Positions 11,346-21,551 of a stretch of 64,000 nt of DNA are shown here, one piece after another. The first letter of the stretch is position 1. Each line of letters opens with the position of its first letter. This stretch comes from Cheiracanthium punctorium (Eukaryota > Arthropoda > Arachnida > Araneae > Cheiracanthiidae). A program made the position numbers and the translations under genes. The stretch lies in NCBI GenBank assembly GCA_038373885.1, contig JAWZYV010016944.1, positions 1,488,001 to 1,552,000 on the forward strand, read 5' to 3'. The notes below the pieces were generated by a model, which worked only from the letters and a program-made list of their open reading frames with translations, was not told the origin of the DNA and made no database searches.

Positions 11346-11618
11346 TTGTATTTCTTTTTCCAGGAGTATTTTCTCCTTCCTGTTGCAATTTTGAGACGAG
11401 TATTTCGAAGAAATCCCAAGTGCAGACTTTGTACGATCGAGGCGTCCACTTTGCCGCTTGGACGTCGCAAGTTCCTCCTTCAAGCTGCATGCGGTCATAC
11501 TTACTGTAATTTTTGCATGAAAAAAATGAGGAAAAGGGGATGGACACGACGATGCCCATTTTGCAGGGGAAAAATGACTTACAATTCAAACACGAGAATA
11601 ACACCTTGGCCAGTATGA
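11346..11618 (+). CDS. RING-type zinc-finger protein or terminal exon
   Basis: A frame of 90 residues whose last 65 hold a C3HC4-like RING: C-R-L-C, then a basic linker, then A-C-G-H-T-Y-C-N-F-C, then C-P-F-C-R about 16 residues later. The order and spacing C-x2-C...C-G-H-x2-C-x2-C...C-P-x-C fit a RING that binds two zinc ions, usually the E2-binding part of a ubiquitin ligase. A strong acceptor-like CTTTTTCCAG ends at 11363, so the likely exon is 11364-11618, starting at the codon for E in EYFLLP, with the stop TGA at 11616-11618. No upstream exon was identified; a piggyBac-like MITE ends at 11278. The protein family is not recognised. It could also belong to a mobile element. A poly(A) run occurs at about 11769-11794. 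Confidence 0.6.
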   Translation: MYFFFQEYFLLPVAILRRVFRRNPKCRLCTIEASTLPLGRRKFLLQAACGHTYCNFCMKKMRKRGWTRRCPFCRGKMTYNSNTRITPWPV

Positions 11619-12424
11619 CCTATTTTGCAGATGTTAAAATACAGCTTGTAACTCGTCCAATATTATAATGTTTTTAAAACGCACAAATTAAAATTGTTCA
11701 GAGAGAAACAATGCCTAGTGTATATTTCTTTCCTTCACTGGGTATGTAACTGTACGTTAGGATGAGCCAAAAAAAAAAAAAAAAAAAAAAAAAATCCTGC
11801 TATGATGTTCTAATAGTGCGAAAAATTTGTCTAATGGATTAACACTATTGTGTAAAATCTTTCATTCTGATTAATTAATAACTTTTGCCTCCACAAGAGG
11901 TAAACCCTCTAAAAATGTCTAAAATCTGACATTTTTTATGAAAAAAAAAAGTTTAAAAATGCATTCTAATAGTGTGCAAAAGTAATACTATATTAAGTAT
12001 TAATGATAAAAAGGGTTATTCGGATCAGTACATATCTTCTGTCTAATCACTGGCGGATAGGGGGGGGGGGTTGCCAACTATCAGTAAAACAATTTAAAAG
12101 GGGAATTTTTGCGAAATACTGACGTTTGGAATTACTAAAAACTTATACAGTTAAGTAAAATTCCATTTTAATAATTATTTGTATTCTGATTTATTTTCAG
12201 CTACAGATTGCTCAAAATGTTATTACAATCAGCTCTTATTATTTTGCCTCCCCAACCCCTTTGAGATGCAGCTGTTCGCCCGTTTTTGAAATGAAAGAAA
12301 ACAGGTCATTGGACCCTTTACGCAAATTTTAAGATAAGAAGATTAAAGTGTACGTTATTTGTAAACGAATGGTATGTATAACTTTGTTGTACAAAGAACG
12401 GCGGCCAAAATAAGAGCAAGTACG
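11619..12424. other. Non-coding flank with poly(A) and poly(G) runs
   Basis: Contains a poly(A) run at about 11769-11794 and a G-run at about 12060-12070. A GGCGGATAGGGG block near 12052 resembles hAT-type ends, but no matching partner end was defined. Confidence 0.4.
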
Positions 12425-13100
12425 CCTTTTTTTTTACTTCCTCGTACGAAGTAAAAGGAAGTAATGTGATCACGAAAAATTTCGGTATCCAGAATTTGAA
12501 AAGAAAAAAAAAACGATTTTGACTACCTCTAAATTTACTTTTAAGAGTTTTTGCGAGACATCTCATCGTACACATGTGTGTATGTTCACATAATCTATTT
12601 TGACCAGATTTTCCATACCGTCTGTACGTATGTATGAAACTCACATATATCTCAAAAACTATTGGCTGTAGAATATTGAAACTTTACTTTTAGGATTGTT
12701 GGAACATCTAGTTGTGCACCTCCCCTTTTGGTCCCAAGTGACTGGATAGTTTATCTACAGGGCCAACCAAAAGATTTTAAATACTGTTACGAATTTTCTG
12801 GGCAACCCGCTGTTCTGGGGCTTAAAATAGTTAAAAATTTGAATTCTACGCTTCAAATAGTAAATTTTGCTTTGTGTTGCATCAAAATCGGCGAACTAGA
12901 ACCGGAGATACGGAGGTTTTGGTTTCCCCATTGTTTTTCTATGGGTTTCTAGAAATCTCGAGAAATATTGGTCGTAGGCCTTCGATGACTTCACTTTTGG
13001 AGACTTATTTTTGGCGCCAAATTTGGTGATATTTCGCCAAAAGTCGCCAAGCTTGGCGTCATTTTGGTCATTTGGCGCGATTTTCCCTATGGAGCCTGTA
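12425..13100 (+). repeat. Mosaic of family D and Helitron-related sequence
   Basis: The first part (TACTTCCTCGTACGAAGTA...GGAAGTAATGTGATCACG) matches in reverse the end of the family D copy near 28360-28395. It continues with one D unit (CTCAAAAACTATTGG...TTGTGCACCTCCCC). From about 12785 the sequence (GGGCAACCCGCTGTTCTGGGG and TTTGGCGCCAAATTTGG) matches the interior of the Helitrons at 18.6 and 33.6 kb. Confidence 0.55.
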
Positions 13101-13181
13101 AAGCTGCTTTTGCTGCATTAAAATCACATACTAACCTAACATTTATCTTCTTTGACGTAATCAAAATTCCCGCTTTATGTG
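13101..13181. other. No feature recognised
   Basis: AT-rich spacer between repeat mosaic and heat-shock-like promoter. Confidence 0.4.
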
Positions 13182-13242
13182 GAATCTTCGTGAAATAGAC
13201 TTTTCTGGAAGCTTCTTGTACCTTCTGCGTCGGCTATAAATA
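13182..13242 (+). promoter_or_regulatory. Heat-shock-type promoter: two HSEs plus TATA box
   Basis: GAAtcTTCgtGAA (13182-13194) and TTCtgGAAgcTTC (13203-13215) are perfect three-unit heat-shock elements of the nGAAnnTTCnn form bound by HSF trimers. A consensus TATA box, TATAAATA, sits at 13235-13242, about 20 bases after the second HSE, followed by GGAGCGCTTC much as in insect hsp70 promoters. A start site near 13265-13275 would be expected. No heat-shock protein frame follows; a hAT-like end reads toward it from 13334. The architecture is seen directly; activity is inference. Confidence 0.6.
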
Positions 13243-13275
13243 GGAGCGCTTCAAACGCGCGAGTCGAGTGTGAGT

Positions 13276-13334
13276 TGACCGGTCCGGACCAAACCTTGAC
13301 CGGTCCGCGGGGATAAAAAGGTTGGGAAGCACTG
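13276..13334 (-). mobile_element. hAT-like terminus
   Basis: On the minus strand the sequence from 13334 begins CAGTGCTTCCCAACCTTTTT and runs into CCGCGGACCGGTC. CAGTG-TTCCCAACC with a nearby CGGACC is a common form of hAT-superfamily ends. A second similar end (plus strand) lies at 40666. The opposite end of this copy was not found. Confidence 0.45.
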
Positions 13335-13615
13335 GATTAACCGACCTGAACCTGAACACGTTCCATCATCACCCCTGGGGAACCGGGTCTTCATACTGCT
13401 GAAGACTCTAAAGACGATCCAGGATCCCCAGCACCACCCGAGATGAGATAATACGAGCATCTCGCTTTCCAATTACTTTATATTCAATCAGCTCCTTAAG
13501 GTATTTATGACCCAAACGTCCCTCTAATTTAGTGTAGCAGGCAACACACTAACATAAGGCACATTCTGAGTTTGTTTTATCAGAGTTATGACGTCATCAG
13601 AGTATTTAGCACTTT
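13335..13615. other. No gene recognised
   Basis: Sequence between the hAT-like end and the R2 remnant; nothing identified. Confidence 0.4.
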
Positions 13616-15600
13616 TCATTTCCGAAGTTGCATCTCATATCCTTTTTGGGTAAGGGAACGTGCGAGGTAATGTATAGTGTCATTATGACATCTGATACGT
13701 GCAACATGAGTGCGAAAACCACGGAGGTATATTCTGTGGAGGGGAAGCTGTCGTGGTCGAAAGCCACAATTTTGGTATCTAAATTTGGAAGCCTCTAGAG
13801 GGCGCACTGTGATGAAGAGAGTCCGATTACGAGGGTCCTGATTGGTCCGGAGAAGAAAAATTATTTAAAATGGATTGAAGCGCGCTTTGATAACATTGAT
13901 TTTCCCTTCCCTACCGGACCTTCTTGACGAAGCGCGCCATCTATAGGACGAGAAATTTATATGCCAAAATTCTAGCTTAGTTTCCCCTCCACAGAATATA
14001 CCTCCGTGGCGAAAACACATCTGCAGAACATGTGCTGACGTCTCCACTGCGTTGCAACTAGCGCGACAAATACGACCCTTCTCAGGACGACCTCTGGATG
14101 TCCGCGAGCACACCGGGAGAGCATCGATGTGCACTTTCAACACGTTGATGAAGTCATATCCAGACACAAACGAAGTTCCCTCCCGGATCCAAGAATGGTA
14201 ATTGGATGCCCTATAGTTCGCTTCTCTTAGACAGTCGCCATCGACGGAACGATAAAGGCGACTGCGCCAATACTCCTTCATCATCTTCATATTTAGGAGA
14301 CGAATTCCGTCTACAGTTAAAGCAGACCTAAGCTTCTTGAATTCCTTCTCTAGAAAGCGATAGTACAGATGAGAATTTAGGTAAACCATATTGTGGTTAT
14401 GTAATAAGGCACATTGAAAACCCGAGAGTCGAACTTAACGTCGAAGAGGGCCATTTAGGCGCAGAGACGGGATCCCGAGTCTACCATCCGCTGTATCGGG
14501 GTTCTTCCATGCTGATGTCGTGTACACGATCTTTCTTGTATAAAAGACTGAGTTTTTGCATAGATCATTCTGCAACACTTAAGTTTAAAATTAGGGAGAC
14601 TGTTACCTTGCCGATGTCTAACAGTCATAATCCGTTTACGCACCTTAATGGTGCTTGATAAAAAGTTTAAAAGTGCGGTAGAAAGGTCAAATAATGGATT
14701 TCCTTTAAAACTATTAACTATATTATGAATCCCATCATATGGTGGCAAAGAAGGCAGAAGGAGATCAAGAATTTGCCAAATATTAAAATCTAAGAGTTCA
14801 ATCTCCGAAAGAGGTTCTTCTGTTACAATAAAGGAATTTGACAAAGAATTTTGTAGCGCCGAAATATTAATTAAGTGTGTCGTATTCGAAGAAACGAAAG
14901 GTTAATAAATTAGAGCTATTAAGATTACTACTAATCAAACTATATTGAAATTTAAACTAGTTTTAACGAAGATAGAATCATCAGTAGTAAGAAAAGTACG
15001 GATGTACTCTTCCACTTTTGCTTTATAGGTTGAATATTTCCTACGCATTTGATGGCCTCGAGTGACCGTTCTGGGGAAAATACTGCGAAGCTTTGGTTAG
15101 AGAACTTTCCTAATTGGCCTCAACGCGTCAATTCAGCTTCATTAAAGGCGAGTAAATTGATCTCTTCCACAGTCCACCTACTCTTGTGGGAGATATCAGT
15201 TTCTAGGTTGACCTCTTGAGGATGCGCCGATCTTCTATGAGCCCCCAGGCCCCGTTTCGTGGAGAAGGAGCAGTAGCATTCAGGACAATTGAAGAAGCTA
15301 GGAGCAGGAACCGAGCCATAACAGCTAGAAGAACAGGATTGGTGTCTGTAGATGAATCATCACGAAGATCGCAGCTGCGATTTCCGTGATGCTCGTGATC
15401 TTTGTCGTTTTTGGAGCAGTGGATACTCGAAGGACGAGGGGATACCAACCCATTGGTCCCGGAACAAGGAATGCAATATTAGCCTAAGTCCCCAGAACAC
15501 TCGAACAGGCAATCAACCCTTAAAAAAAGGGAAGAGATTCCATTCAAGGTTCCAAGGGCTTAGTTACTGAAGGGCCTACGAGGACAATCTTGCATCCTTT
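13616..15600 (-). pseudogene. R2-like non-LTR retrotransposon remnant 1
   Basis: On the minus strand, in order: a C2H2 finger CPECYCSFSTKRGLGAHRR at about 15225-15290; a Myb-like piece KSRWTVEEINLLAFNEAEL near 15130-15190; a linker KCCRMIYAKTQSFIQER near 14530-14580; then a C-terminal part at 13865-14389 with YWRSRLYRSVDGDCL, SWIREGTSFVSGYDF, TSRGRPEKGRICRASC and ETSAHVLQMC. This is the domain order of R2-clade elements (N-terminal zinc finger and Myb, C-terminal zinc knuckle). The reverse-transcriptase core between 14455 and 14389 is deleted, and the endonuclease end is missing after 13616. A 289-bp MITE splits the knuckle region from the following THVARIRCHNDTIHYLARS block. Frameshifts are present. 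Dead. Confidence 0.8.
13720..14008. mobile_element. MITE with 8-bp TSD inside R2 remnant 1
   Basis: The inverted ends CACGGAGGTATATTCTGTGG and its complement GAATATACCTCCGTG are flanked by the perfect 8-bp repeat GCGAAAAC (13712-13719 and 14009-14016). Removing the insert restores reading from LQMCF to RTHVARI in the R2 frame, which proves the insertion boundary. The 8-bp duplication fits hAT. Confidence 0.9.
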
Positions 15601-15789
15601 AGGAAGGTGAGAGGCTAAGGCAGTCTGTACGTCAGCGACTAAACAGACCACTATTAGCTACACAAGGCAGCTTCGCATCACAAATCCAGCAAACAGAGCT
15701 CCTTTTTTTTTTTTTTTTTTTTTCTTTTCTTTTTCTTGACCAGGTCGAGTACCTCATCACGGTGCAACGAGCCGTGAAACCAACAAGCG

Positions 15790-17480
15790 AATGGTGAAGA
15801 CCTTAGCCAACCCTCTCTTCAGTCTTGTTCTTCAAGACGTCTTTTTACTATGTACTCGTATACTCCAAATAATCTTGCCTCCAACAAGTGCCCTGGTAGA
15901 AAGGATCTTCATATCTTTCATCCTCAGGTACACCCAGCCAAGCAAAGGCTTGATTGAGGACTCACAGAGAGCGCTCCTCCAGTTCAACGTCACAGACGTG
16001 ACCTGGTACTCCGGGTGGTTCAAGAAAGGGGCGAAGACAGTCCCGATATTTTGTATTTTATTCTGGTGAGCACGCTCCAGCGGAAACTGGTCGTTTATCA
16101 CCTGTACATCAATGAGTACTACCAGGTCTGACGTGTAAAACCAGCTCCGGTTTCAGGAGGCCTTCGTTGGTCTAAAATCTAGGTTCTACATGTACATAAC
16201 AATTCCGCTCCATGAATATTCTGGAAAGGTATTACATAATAGAATTATGTCTTTGGACACGGCATCGTGGATTGAATAACAAGCCTTCAAGATATGGTTC
16301 AACGTTTCCGCTTGGGAACAGCCCCTGGCACACTGTAGTTCAGACGCACGACCCCTGGAAGTTCTGGCCCTGTTATACAGAACTAGGGAATGCAATCCCG
16401 CACTGTTTCTTGGGTATTGAGTCTTGCGGGATTGAGATTTACCGATCCCGCGGGATTAACATTTCATTTAGCTAGGACTTCATTTCAACAGAGAAAAATA
16501 AAAAAAGTATGATTTTAAGCACTATGAAGTTTAACTTAATAATAATAATTAATCTTATGAGATAATTTACACAATAGCTTACAGAAATACAAAAATTATA
16601 ATCATGATTTTCAGAATGATATACTAAGTTATGTCTCAATATATTAGTATTAGTTATGTTAGTTGCTAAAAATCAGCAATTTACAGAAAAATACAATTTA
16701 TAAATACTACATTCACACACTTACGTTATTTTATTAATTGCTGAAAAAAGAACGTACAAAATCGAACAAATTCAATGAATCATTTCCTGATCTAGATTTA
16801 ATTTTAGTAAAATAATTGTGTGAATTAAAAAAATTAAAACTGAAATTAAATTTTTTTATTATTAATTCGCGTCTGTCCGCTAAGAGATAAATTAGTATGA
16901 AATATTTCAGTTCATTTGGGATTGGAAGTTTGCGAAAAATTTAGACTTAGATGTTTGATCCAGACTCCCATTGGAAGATATATAAAAAAATAAAACTTTA
17001 AATTACAATTTGTAATTATTGATTCGTTTATTGTTAGATAAGAGACATGAATATTCAAAAATTTTCGTTCTATTTATTGAGAAGTGGCGTGAAATTGTGA
17101 TAAAAAATAATTTATTTCTCAATATCAATCCCGCGGGATTAGGATCGTAATCCCGCGGGACTAGTCCCGCAAATATTTGTGCGGGATCCCGCAGGATCCC
17201 GTTCCCGCTCCCGCAGGATCCCGTTCCCGCGGGATCGGGATTGCATTTCCTATACAGAACTCCCAAGTTGCGCGTGAATCCGTGAATGCATGATATGTAA
17301 TCTTTTCCCGAAAGGAGGGCGGTCCGATGTAATATCCAGGAGCTAGTTCCAGGAACCTGGTACATTTTCTTCAAACCGGCACCATCACGAGAGGCGTGTA
17401 GACGGCGCCTAAACATTTCATAAATCTCGGGAGCGGGATCTCTTTCATGGTTGCATTTGCGAAATCTTACCAAAAATCGA
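15790..17480 (-). pseudogene. R2-like non-LTR retrotransposon remnant 2 (C-terminal half)
   Basis: Minus-strand order: YEMFRRRLHASRDGAGL and SSWILHRTALLSGKDYISCI (17260-17430), a hAT insertion, then NRARTSRGRASELQC, CARGCSQAETLNHILKAC (16280-16390), then DQFPLERAHQNKIQ (about 16040-16095) and VTSVTLNWRSALCESSIK (about 15940-15995). These match the post-RT region, zinc knuckle and the PD-(D/E)xK endonuclease region of R2-clade proteins. The last parts lie in different frames, so the copy is dead. It sits immediately 5' (on the minus strand) of remnant 1, in the same orientation. A poly(T) run at about 15702-15723 falls between the two copies. Confidence 0.78.
16384..17252. mobile_element. hAT-type non-autonomous element inside R2 remnant 2
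   Basis: The ends TAGGGAATGCAATCCCG and CGGGATTGCATTTCCTA are inverted repeats flanked by the perfect 8-bp repeat TACAGAAC (16376-16383 and 17253-17260). GC-rich subterminal ATCCCGCGGGAT repeats occupy both ends (16420-16460 and 17125-17240) around an AT-rich core without coding. TAGGG ends plus an 8-bp duplication place it in the hAT superfamily. Confidence 0.88.
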
Positions 17481-17712
17481 TATTGGTTTCCAGAATGTTG
17501 GGAATATCCATAGAGAAGAAGTGATGATGATGATGATACCCCACTTCCGCTAACACAGTAAATTTTAAGTTAAAGCCGGACAAAACGTCAGCGTAATGCC
17601 ACTGATTGGTAAATAATTTATAACTGAGAGAACAGATTGGATATTTGACAGAAATGGCGACTTTTCATTCTCCTGTCAATCTCAGTAACGTCTGGCGGTT
17701 TACATATGTTCA
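17481..17712. other. Short spacer
   Basis: Contains a (GAT)n stretch at about 17521-17537 and nothing else recognised. Confidence 0.4.
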
Positions 17713-19184
17713 TCTATAATAATAAAAATGAATGTTTGTAAATCTGTCTGTCTGTATGTGTGCGGTCTCCAGACAAACCTACTGCACGCAGAACTCTGAA
17801 AATTTGAATATATAAGCCCATGAGTCCGATAATGTGCACTTGAGAATCAGAATTTTAAAATTTTAATTACTTTTTTAATTATTAATTAAAAACCGTTTTC
17901 AGGATGCCATGCTCGGCGAGTTTCGCCAGCATGATACTGTGAAACAAAATCGCATGCATTGGAAAACATGAAATGGCACGGAAATTTAGTCAGTTTTGCG
18001 CCAATCTATATCAATAAAAATGAATGTCTGAAAATCTGCATGCGTGCGATGTCCAGAAAAAACTACTGGACGCAGAACTCTGAAAATTCGAACATATGAG
18101 CCCATTCCTTCGGTAATGTACACCTGAGGCTCAGAATTTTGAAATTTTAATTACTTTTTAAATTATTAATTAAAAACCGATTTTAGATCGTCATGTTTGG
18201 CGAACTTTGGCCTCATGAAAAGATTTATGCTTGAAGTGAGTGGTAACCGCAAAAGTAAAAAACCGTTTTTTACGTTGCCATGTTTGGCGAGTTTCGCCCG
18301 AATGCTACTATAAAACCAATCGTTTGCATTTGAGAAGCATGAAATGGCACGAAAATTTCATCAGGTTTACGCCAAATCTATCTATCTCTATAATAATAAA
18401 AATGAATGTTTGTAAATCTGTCTGTGTGCGGTCTCCAGACAAATCTACTGCACACAGAACTCTGAAAATTTGAATACATAAGCCCATGAATGCCGATAAT
18501 GTGCACCTGAGAATCATAATTTTAAAATTTTAATAACTTTTTAAATTATTAATTAAAAACCGTTCTAAAACGGAAATTTTCTTACCCTGTGTTACGAATT
18601 TTGGGAGCAACCCGCTGTTCTGGGGTTTAAAATAGTTTAAAATTCGTATTCTATGCGTTAAATAGTTACATTTTGCTTTTTGTTGCATTGATATGTAATG
18701 TTCTGGAAATCTCGGGTTCTATGGGTCGTAGGTCTTCGAAAATCTAATTTTGGGGACTTATTTTTGGCGCCAAATTTGGCGATATTTCTTTATTTCGCGC
18801 GTTTTTCCTAATGGGGCTTTTTCATGAAATTTTTTTATGGTATTTAATACGTTTAATGACCTAACATTTCCTAATTTTCAGAAATTTAAATCGAAAATTT
18901 CGGATTTTACATGATTATTTTGTGAAAAATTGTTCTGCCATTCGAATACTATGCGAAACTCCCCTTCCGTTTTTTCAAATGGGAGAAATGTGTGACGCCA
19001 CAGCAGTGAGTTTTTTTTAGTGGTGCGTTTGTAAGTACGTACCTGAAACTCTGGAACCATTATCTGCACATTCTGTTATATAATTGCGGCCTAGAGTACT
19101 AATATGGAGTTGCAGTTTACATGTCAGATTTTGTAAATCGCATAATTTAAGGGGTTCACGGGCAACGCCGTGCGGGTCTGCTAG
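17713..19184 (+). mobile_element. Helitron copy 1, non-autonomous, three internal modules
   Basis: Begins TCTATAATAATAAAAATGAA after host A (17712) and ends in CTAG followed by host T (19185). A hairpin CACGGGCAACGCCGTG stands about 8 bases before the CTAG. These are textbook Helitron ends. The interior is built from a module (AATGAATG...CTCCAGACAAA...AATTATTAATTAAAAACCG...GGCGAGTTTCGCC) repeated with starts at about 17713, 18003 and 18378. No Rep/helicase coding. Over about 660 bases it is nearly identical to copy 2, differing at two positions that I could see. The third module (about 18375-18640) is absent from copy 2. Confidence 0.88.
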
Positions 19185-19204
19185 TAATCAATAATTATAT
19201 TTTA

Positions 19205-19722
19205 TTATGGCTGCCATTAAAGCAGTTCTCCTTACATTCGTAAGGATATCCTTCGCAAACTGGTGTATTCAGCATCCCGAAATAGTTCATCTTGCCGTGG
19301 TGGCAAATGTATAAGTTGTGACTGTGTTTTAATCATATATGAGGAATAGGTCCTATTGATCCAGCATCTAACCTTTTCACGTAACAAGACTAAACTTAAC
19401 CACGCTCTCTCTGCTTTTGCTTCTTTGTGATAAAAACAAAGTGCGAGATCTAGTTCAGCCTTGTATGTACAAAATGCGGGAATTTTATTTATTTCAAACA
19501 CTTTCCGATTCTCCAAAGTGAGAGCAATCTGACGAAATCGCACGTTTTTATTGACTCTCATAGAACCACTTACGATCGTAACCTTTATGTAAAACATTTA
19601 AAATTTTTGAATGGCAACAAATTTGACGATAAAATTGCGAATGATATTAAAAACTCATAATCGTTTAAAAAAATAGCAGGTTTTTTAAATATTGGTGCTA
19701 CTTTTTTTTTTTCATCTTGAAG
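19205..19722. other. IFT74 upstream region with family C-like fragment
   Basis: Between about 19205 and 19335, the minus-strand sequence GCCACCACGGCAAGATGAACT resembles the middle of repeat family C in divergent form. The rest, up to the ATG, is AT-rich. A pyrimidine tract CTTTTTTTTTTTTCATCTTG followed by AAG stands directly before the ATG and could act as a 3' splice site for a 5'-UTR intron. Confidence 0.4.
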
Positions 19723-21438
19723 ATGGCTATGAAAAGTTCTTCTTTTGAAGATGCTTCTTACAGTGACTTTAAAATTGATTCTTCTTTTTGTAAACGATCA
19801 TCTGAAAGAGATAATAACTCCATTATGTCCATTCCAATGTCAGTTTCAGCAACCGAAAAGTCTGTTTCTCAGTTCTCTGCTTTATTTTATAATGAAACTG
19901 ATCGTCTCATATCTGACCAAGGTCTAACTAAGCGGAAAGATCGCCCGAGCACATCTTTCCGAAGAATAAGAGATAAGTCATATTACAAAGGCTTGATCCA
20001 CTTAAAAAACAAAGAAATAAGTGATGAGATTAAAAAACTGCAGAAGGAAATAAGTTTGATTACTACTGATCGCTCTACATATTTGCCGTTTAAGAAAAAA
20101 GCAGAATTAAAGGCAACAGAGTTAAAGTCGTTGCAGAAAACACTAGCTGATTACAATTATCTCGATGATATGTTAAACAGAGACGTACAGCTTGATGATG
20201 CAAAATTAAAATTGCAAGGTTTAAGAGTGGAAAACGAAAAGAAAAATGCAGAAGTAGAAAATCTGTTCGATATGAAAAAGCAAAAGGAAATACTCATAAA
20301 AGAAATGGAAACCGACATAAGCCAAGAAGACTACGTGTGCGAAATTTTGACAACTACCATGAATCCACAGTTATGTGACAGGTACAGAAAGCTAAAACGC
20401 ACCGATGATCAACTCCAGGCAAGGCGCATCAGTCTTGAAGAGCAGTTAATCGATTTAATTAAACAGAGAGAAGGACTGGAAGATCAGTGCATTAAAGATG
20501 AAACCTTTAAAAGAGGGCTGGAATTCATCAAGAAACTATGGCCCTTAGAAAAACAAAGAGAGGAATTATTTTCCGAAAAAAAGTTCGCCACACCAGCAAA
20601 AGAACGCGAATATCTGCTAAAGTATAAAACTGAATGTAACGACGTATTGAAGGGCATTGCACAAGAAAGTAGTAATTTAAACAGCAAAATCAAAACTATC
20701 ATCAACGAATTGAACGCTCTTAAATATGAAACATCAAGCTTTTACTCGCAGCGAGTTTCGAGTTATTCAAAACTAAAACTGAAAGAAAATACTATGGATG
20801 AATTTCTTGTATCTTATTCTGATAAACGTGTATCGTTACTCACAGAACTACACCAATTAGAATGCAAAATACACGAACTACTGAAAGATATTTGTAGCAA
20901 ACTAAATTACTTCAAGCTATATTCAGAAATTGACAAACATAGAAACATTCCTAGAGATCAAAATGCTAAAATAGATCAAACGAGATTGGAGCATATTAAA
21001 GCAACAACTGAGTGGAATAACATAAATGAATTAGAACTGAAATGTCAACAAGAAGTTACACTACTCCAAGATGAAATTTCGGCTAAGAAGAAAGAAATAT
21101 CCGTGTTCTCAAATATTGAAGATGCCAAAAAAAATTTGAAAAACAGACAAAAAGAACTCATAAACGAATTAAAACAAGTAGAAAGACAAAAGTGTACATC
21201 GAAGCTCATTATAAACGACCTGAAGAAACATCACGATGTTCTAAAAAATAAACTTGAAAATGATCAGACGTACAAAATACTATCAACTCTTGAGAAAAAG
21301 TGGCATTCTATCGAAGAAGAAAATTTTTCCATTGAAAATTTTATTAAATGCGCTAGAGCTGAAAAAAGTTACTTGCTTGTGAAACAAAAAGTTAGAAAAG
21401 TGTATTTCGAGTTGAATAGCATACTACAAAAGCAATAG
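19723..21438 (+). CDS. IFT74: Intraflagellar transport protein 74, single-exon copy
   Basis: IFT74 pairs with IFT81 in the IFT-B core complex, which carries tubulin and other cargo along cilia. The 571-residue frame is almost entirely heptad-rich coiled coil after residue ~92, with a Ser/Thr-rich, poorly conserved N-terminus. Diagnostic blocks are DKSYYKGL (residues 84-91, vertebrate form DKSYYLGL), LADYNYLDDMLN near residue 145, KEREYLLKYK near residue 285, and LEKKWHSIEEENFSIENFI near the C-terminus. Length is close to the usual ~600 residues and no stop or frameshift breaks it. I chose ATG 19723; a further ATG follows two codons later. Animal IFT74 genes normally have many introns, so an uninterrupted copy suggests a retrogene, although no poly(A) tail or target repeat was found. 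The UTR may be spliced (acceptor-like tract just upstream). Identification is by recalled similarity. Confidence 0.85.
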   Translation: MAMKSSSFEDASYSDFKIDSSFCKRSSERDNNSIMSIPMSVSATEKSVSQFSALFYNETDRLISDQGLTKRKDRPSTSFRRIRDKSYYKGLIHLKNKEISDEIKKLQKEISLITTDRSTYLPFKKKAELKATELKSLQKTLADYNYLDDMLNRDVQLDDAKLKLQGLRVENEKKNAEVENLFDMKKQKEILIKEMETDISQEDYVCEILTTTMNPQLCDRYRKLKRTDDQLQARRISLEEQLIDLIKQREGLEDQCIKDETFKRGLEFIKKLWPLEKQREELFSEKKFATPAKEREYLLKYKTECNDVLKGIAQESSNLNSKIKTIINELNALKYETSSFYSQRVSSYSKLKLKENTMDEFLVSYSDKRVSLLTELHQLECKIHELLKDICSKLNYFKLYSEIDKHRNIPRDQNAKIDQTRLEHIKATTEWNNINELELKCQQEVTLLQDEISAKKKEISVFSNIEDAKKNLKNRQKELINELKQVERQKCTSKLIINDLKKHHDVLKNKLENDQTYKILSTLEKKWHSIEEENFSIENFIKCARAEKSYLLVKQKVRKVYFELNSILQKQ

Positions 21439-21459
21439 AACATAGCATCTCCATGTACG

Positions 21460-21551
21460 ATTAAAGTTTGTTTCTTATGGCAAGAGTACACGAGGTAGAT
21501 CTGCGCTATGCATGGGGGGTACCTTGGTCGGAGTACACTGTAATGATTAAA
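21460..21551 (+). terminator. Candidate polyadenylation signals of IFT74
   Basis: ATTAAA at 21460-21465 (22 bases after the stop) and again at 21546-21551. Both are the common variant of AATAAA. No genomic poly(A) tract follows. Confidence 0.4.

Noticed and set aside
12049..12290. Possible hAT MITE around the G-run
   Set aside because: GGCGGATAGGGG looks like a hAT-type end, but the candidate right end pairs poorly and no target duplication was seen.
19232..19597. 121-codon minus ORF upstream of IFT74
   Set aside because: Its end resembles the repeat family C sequence and the rest has no recognisable domain.
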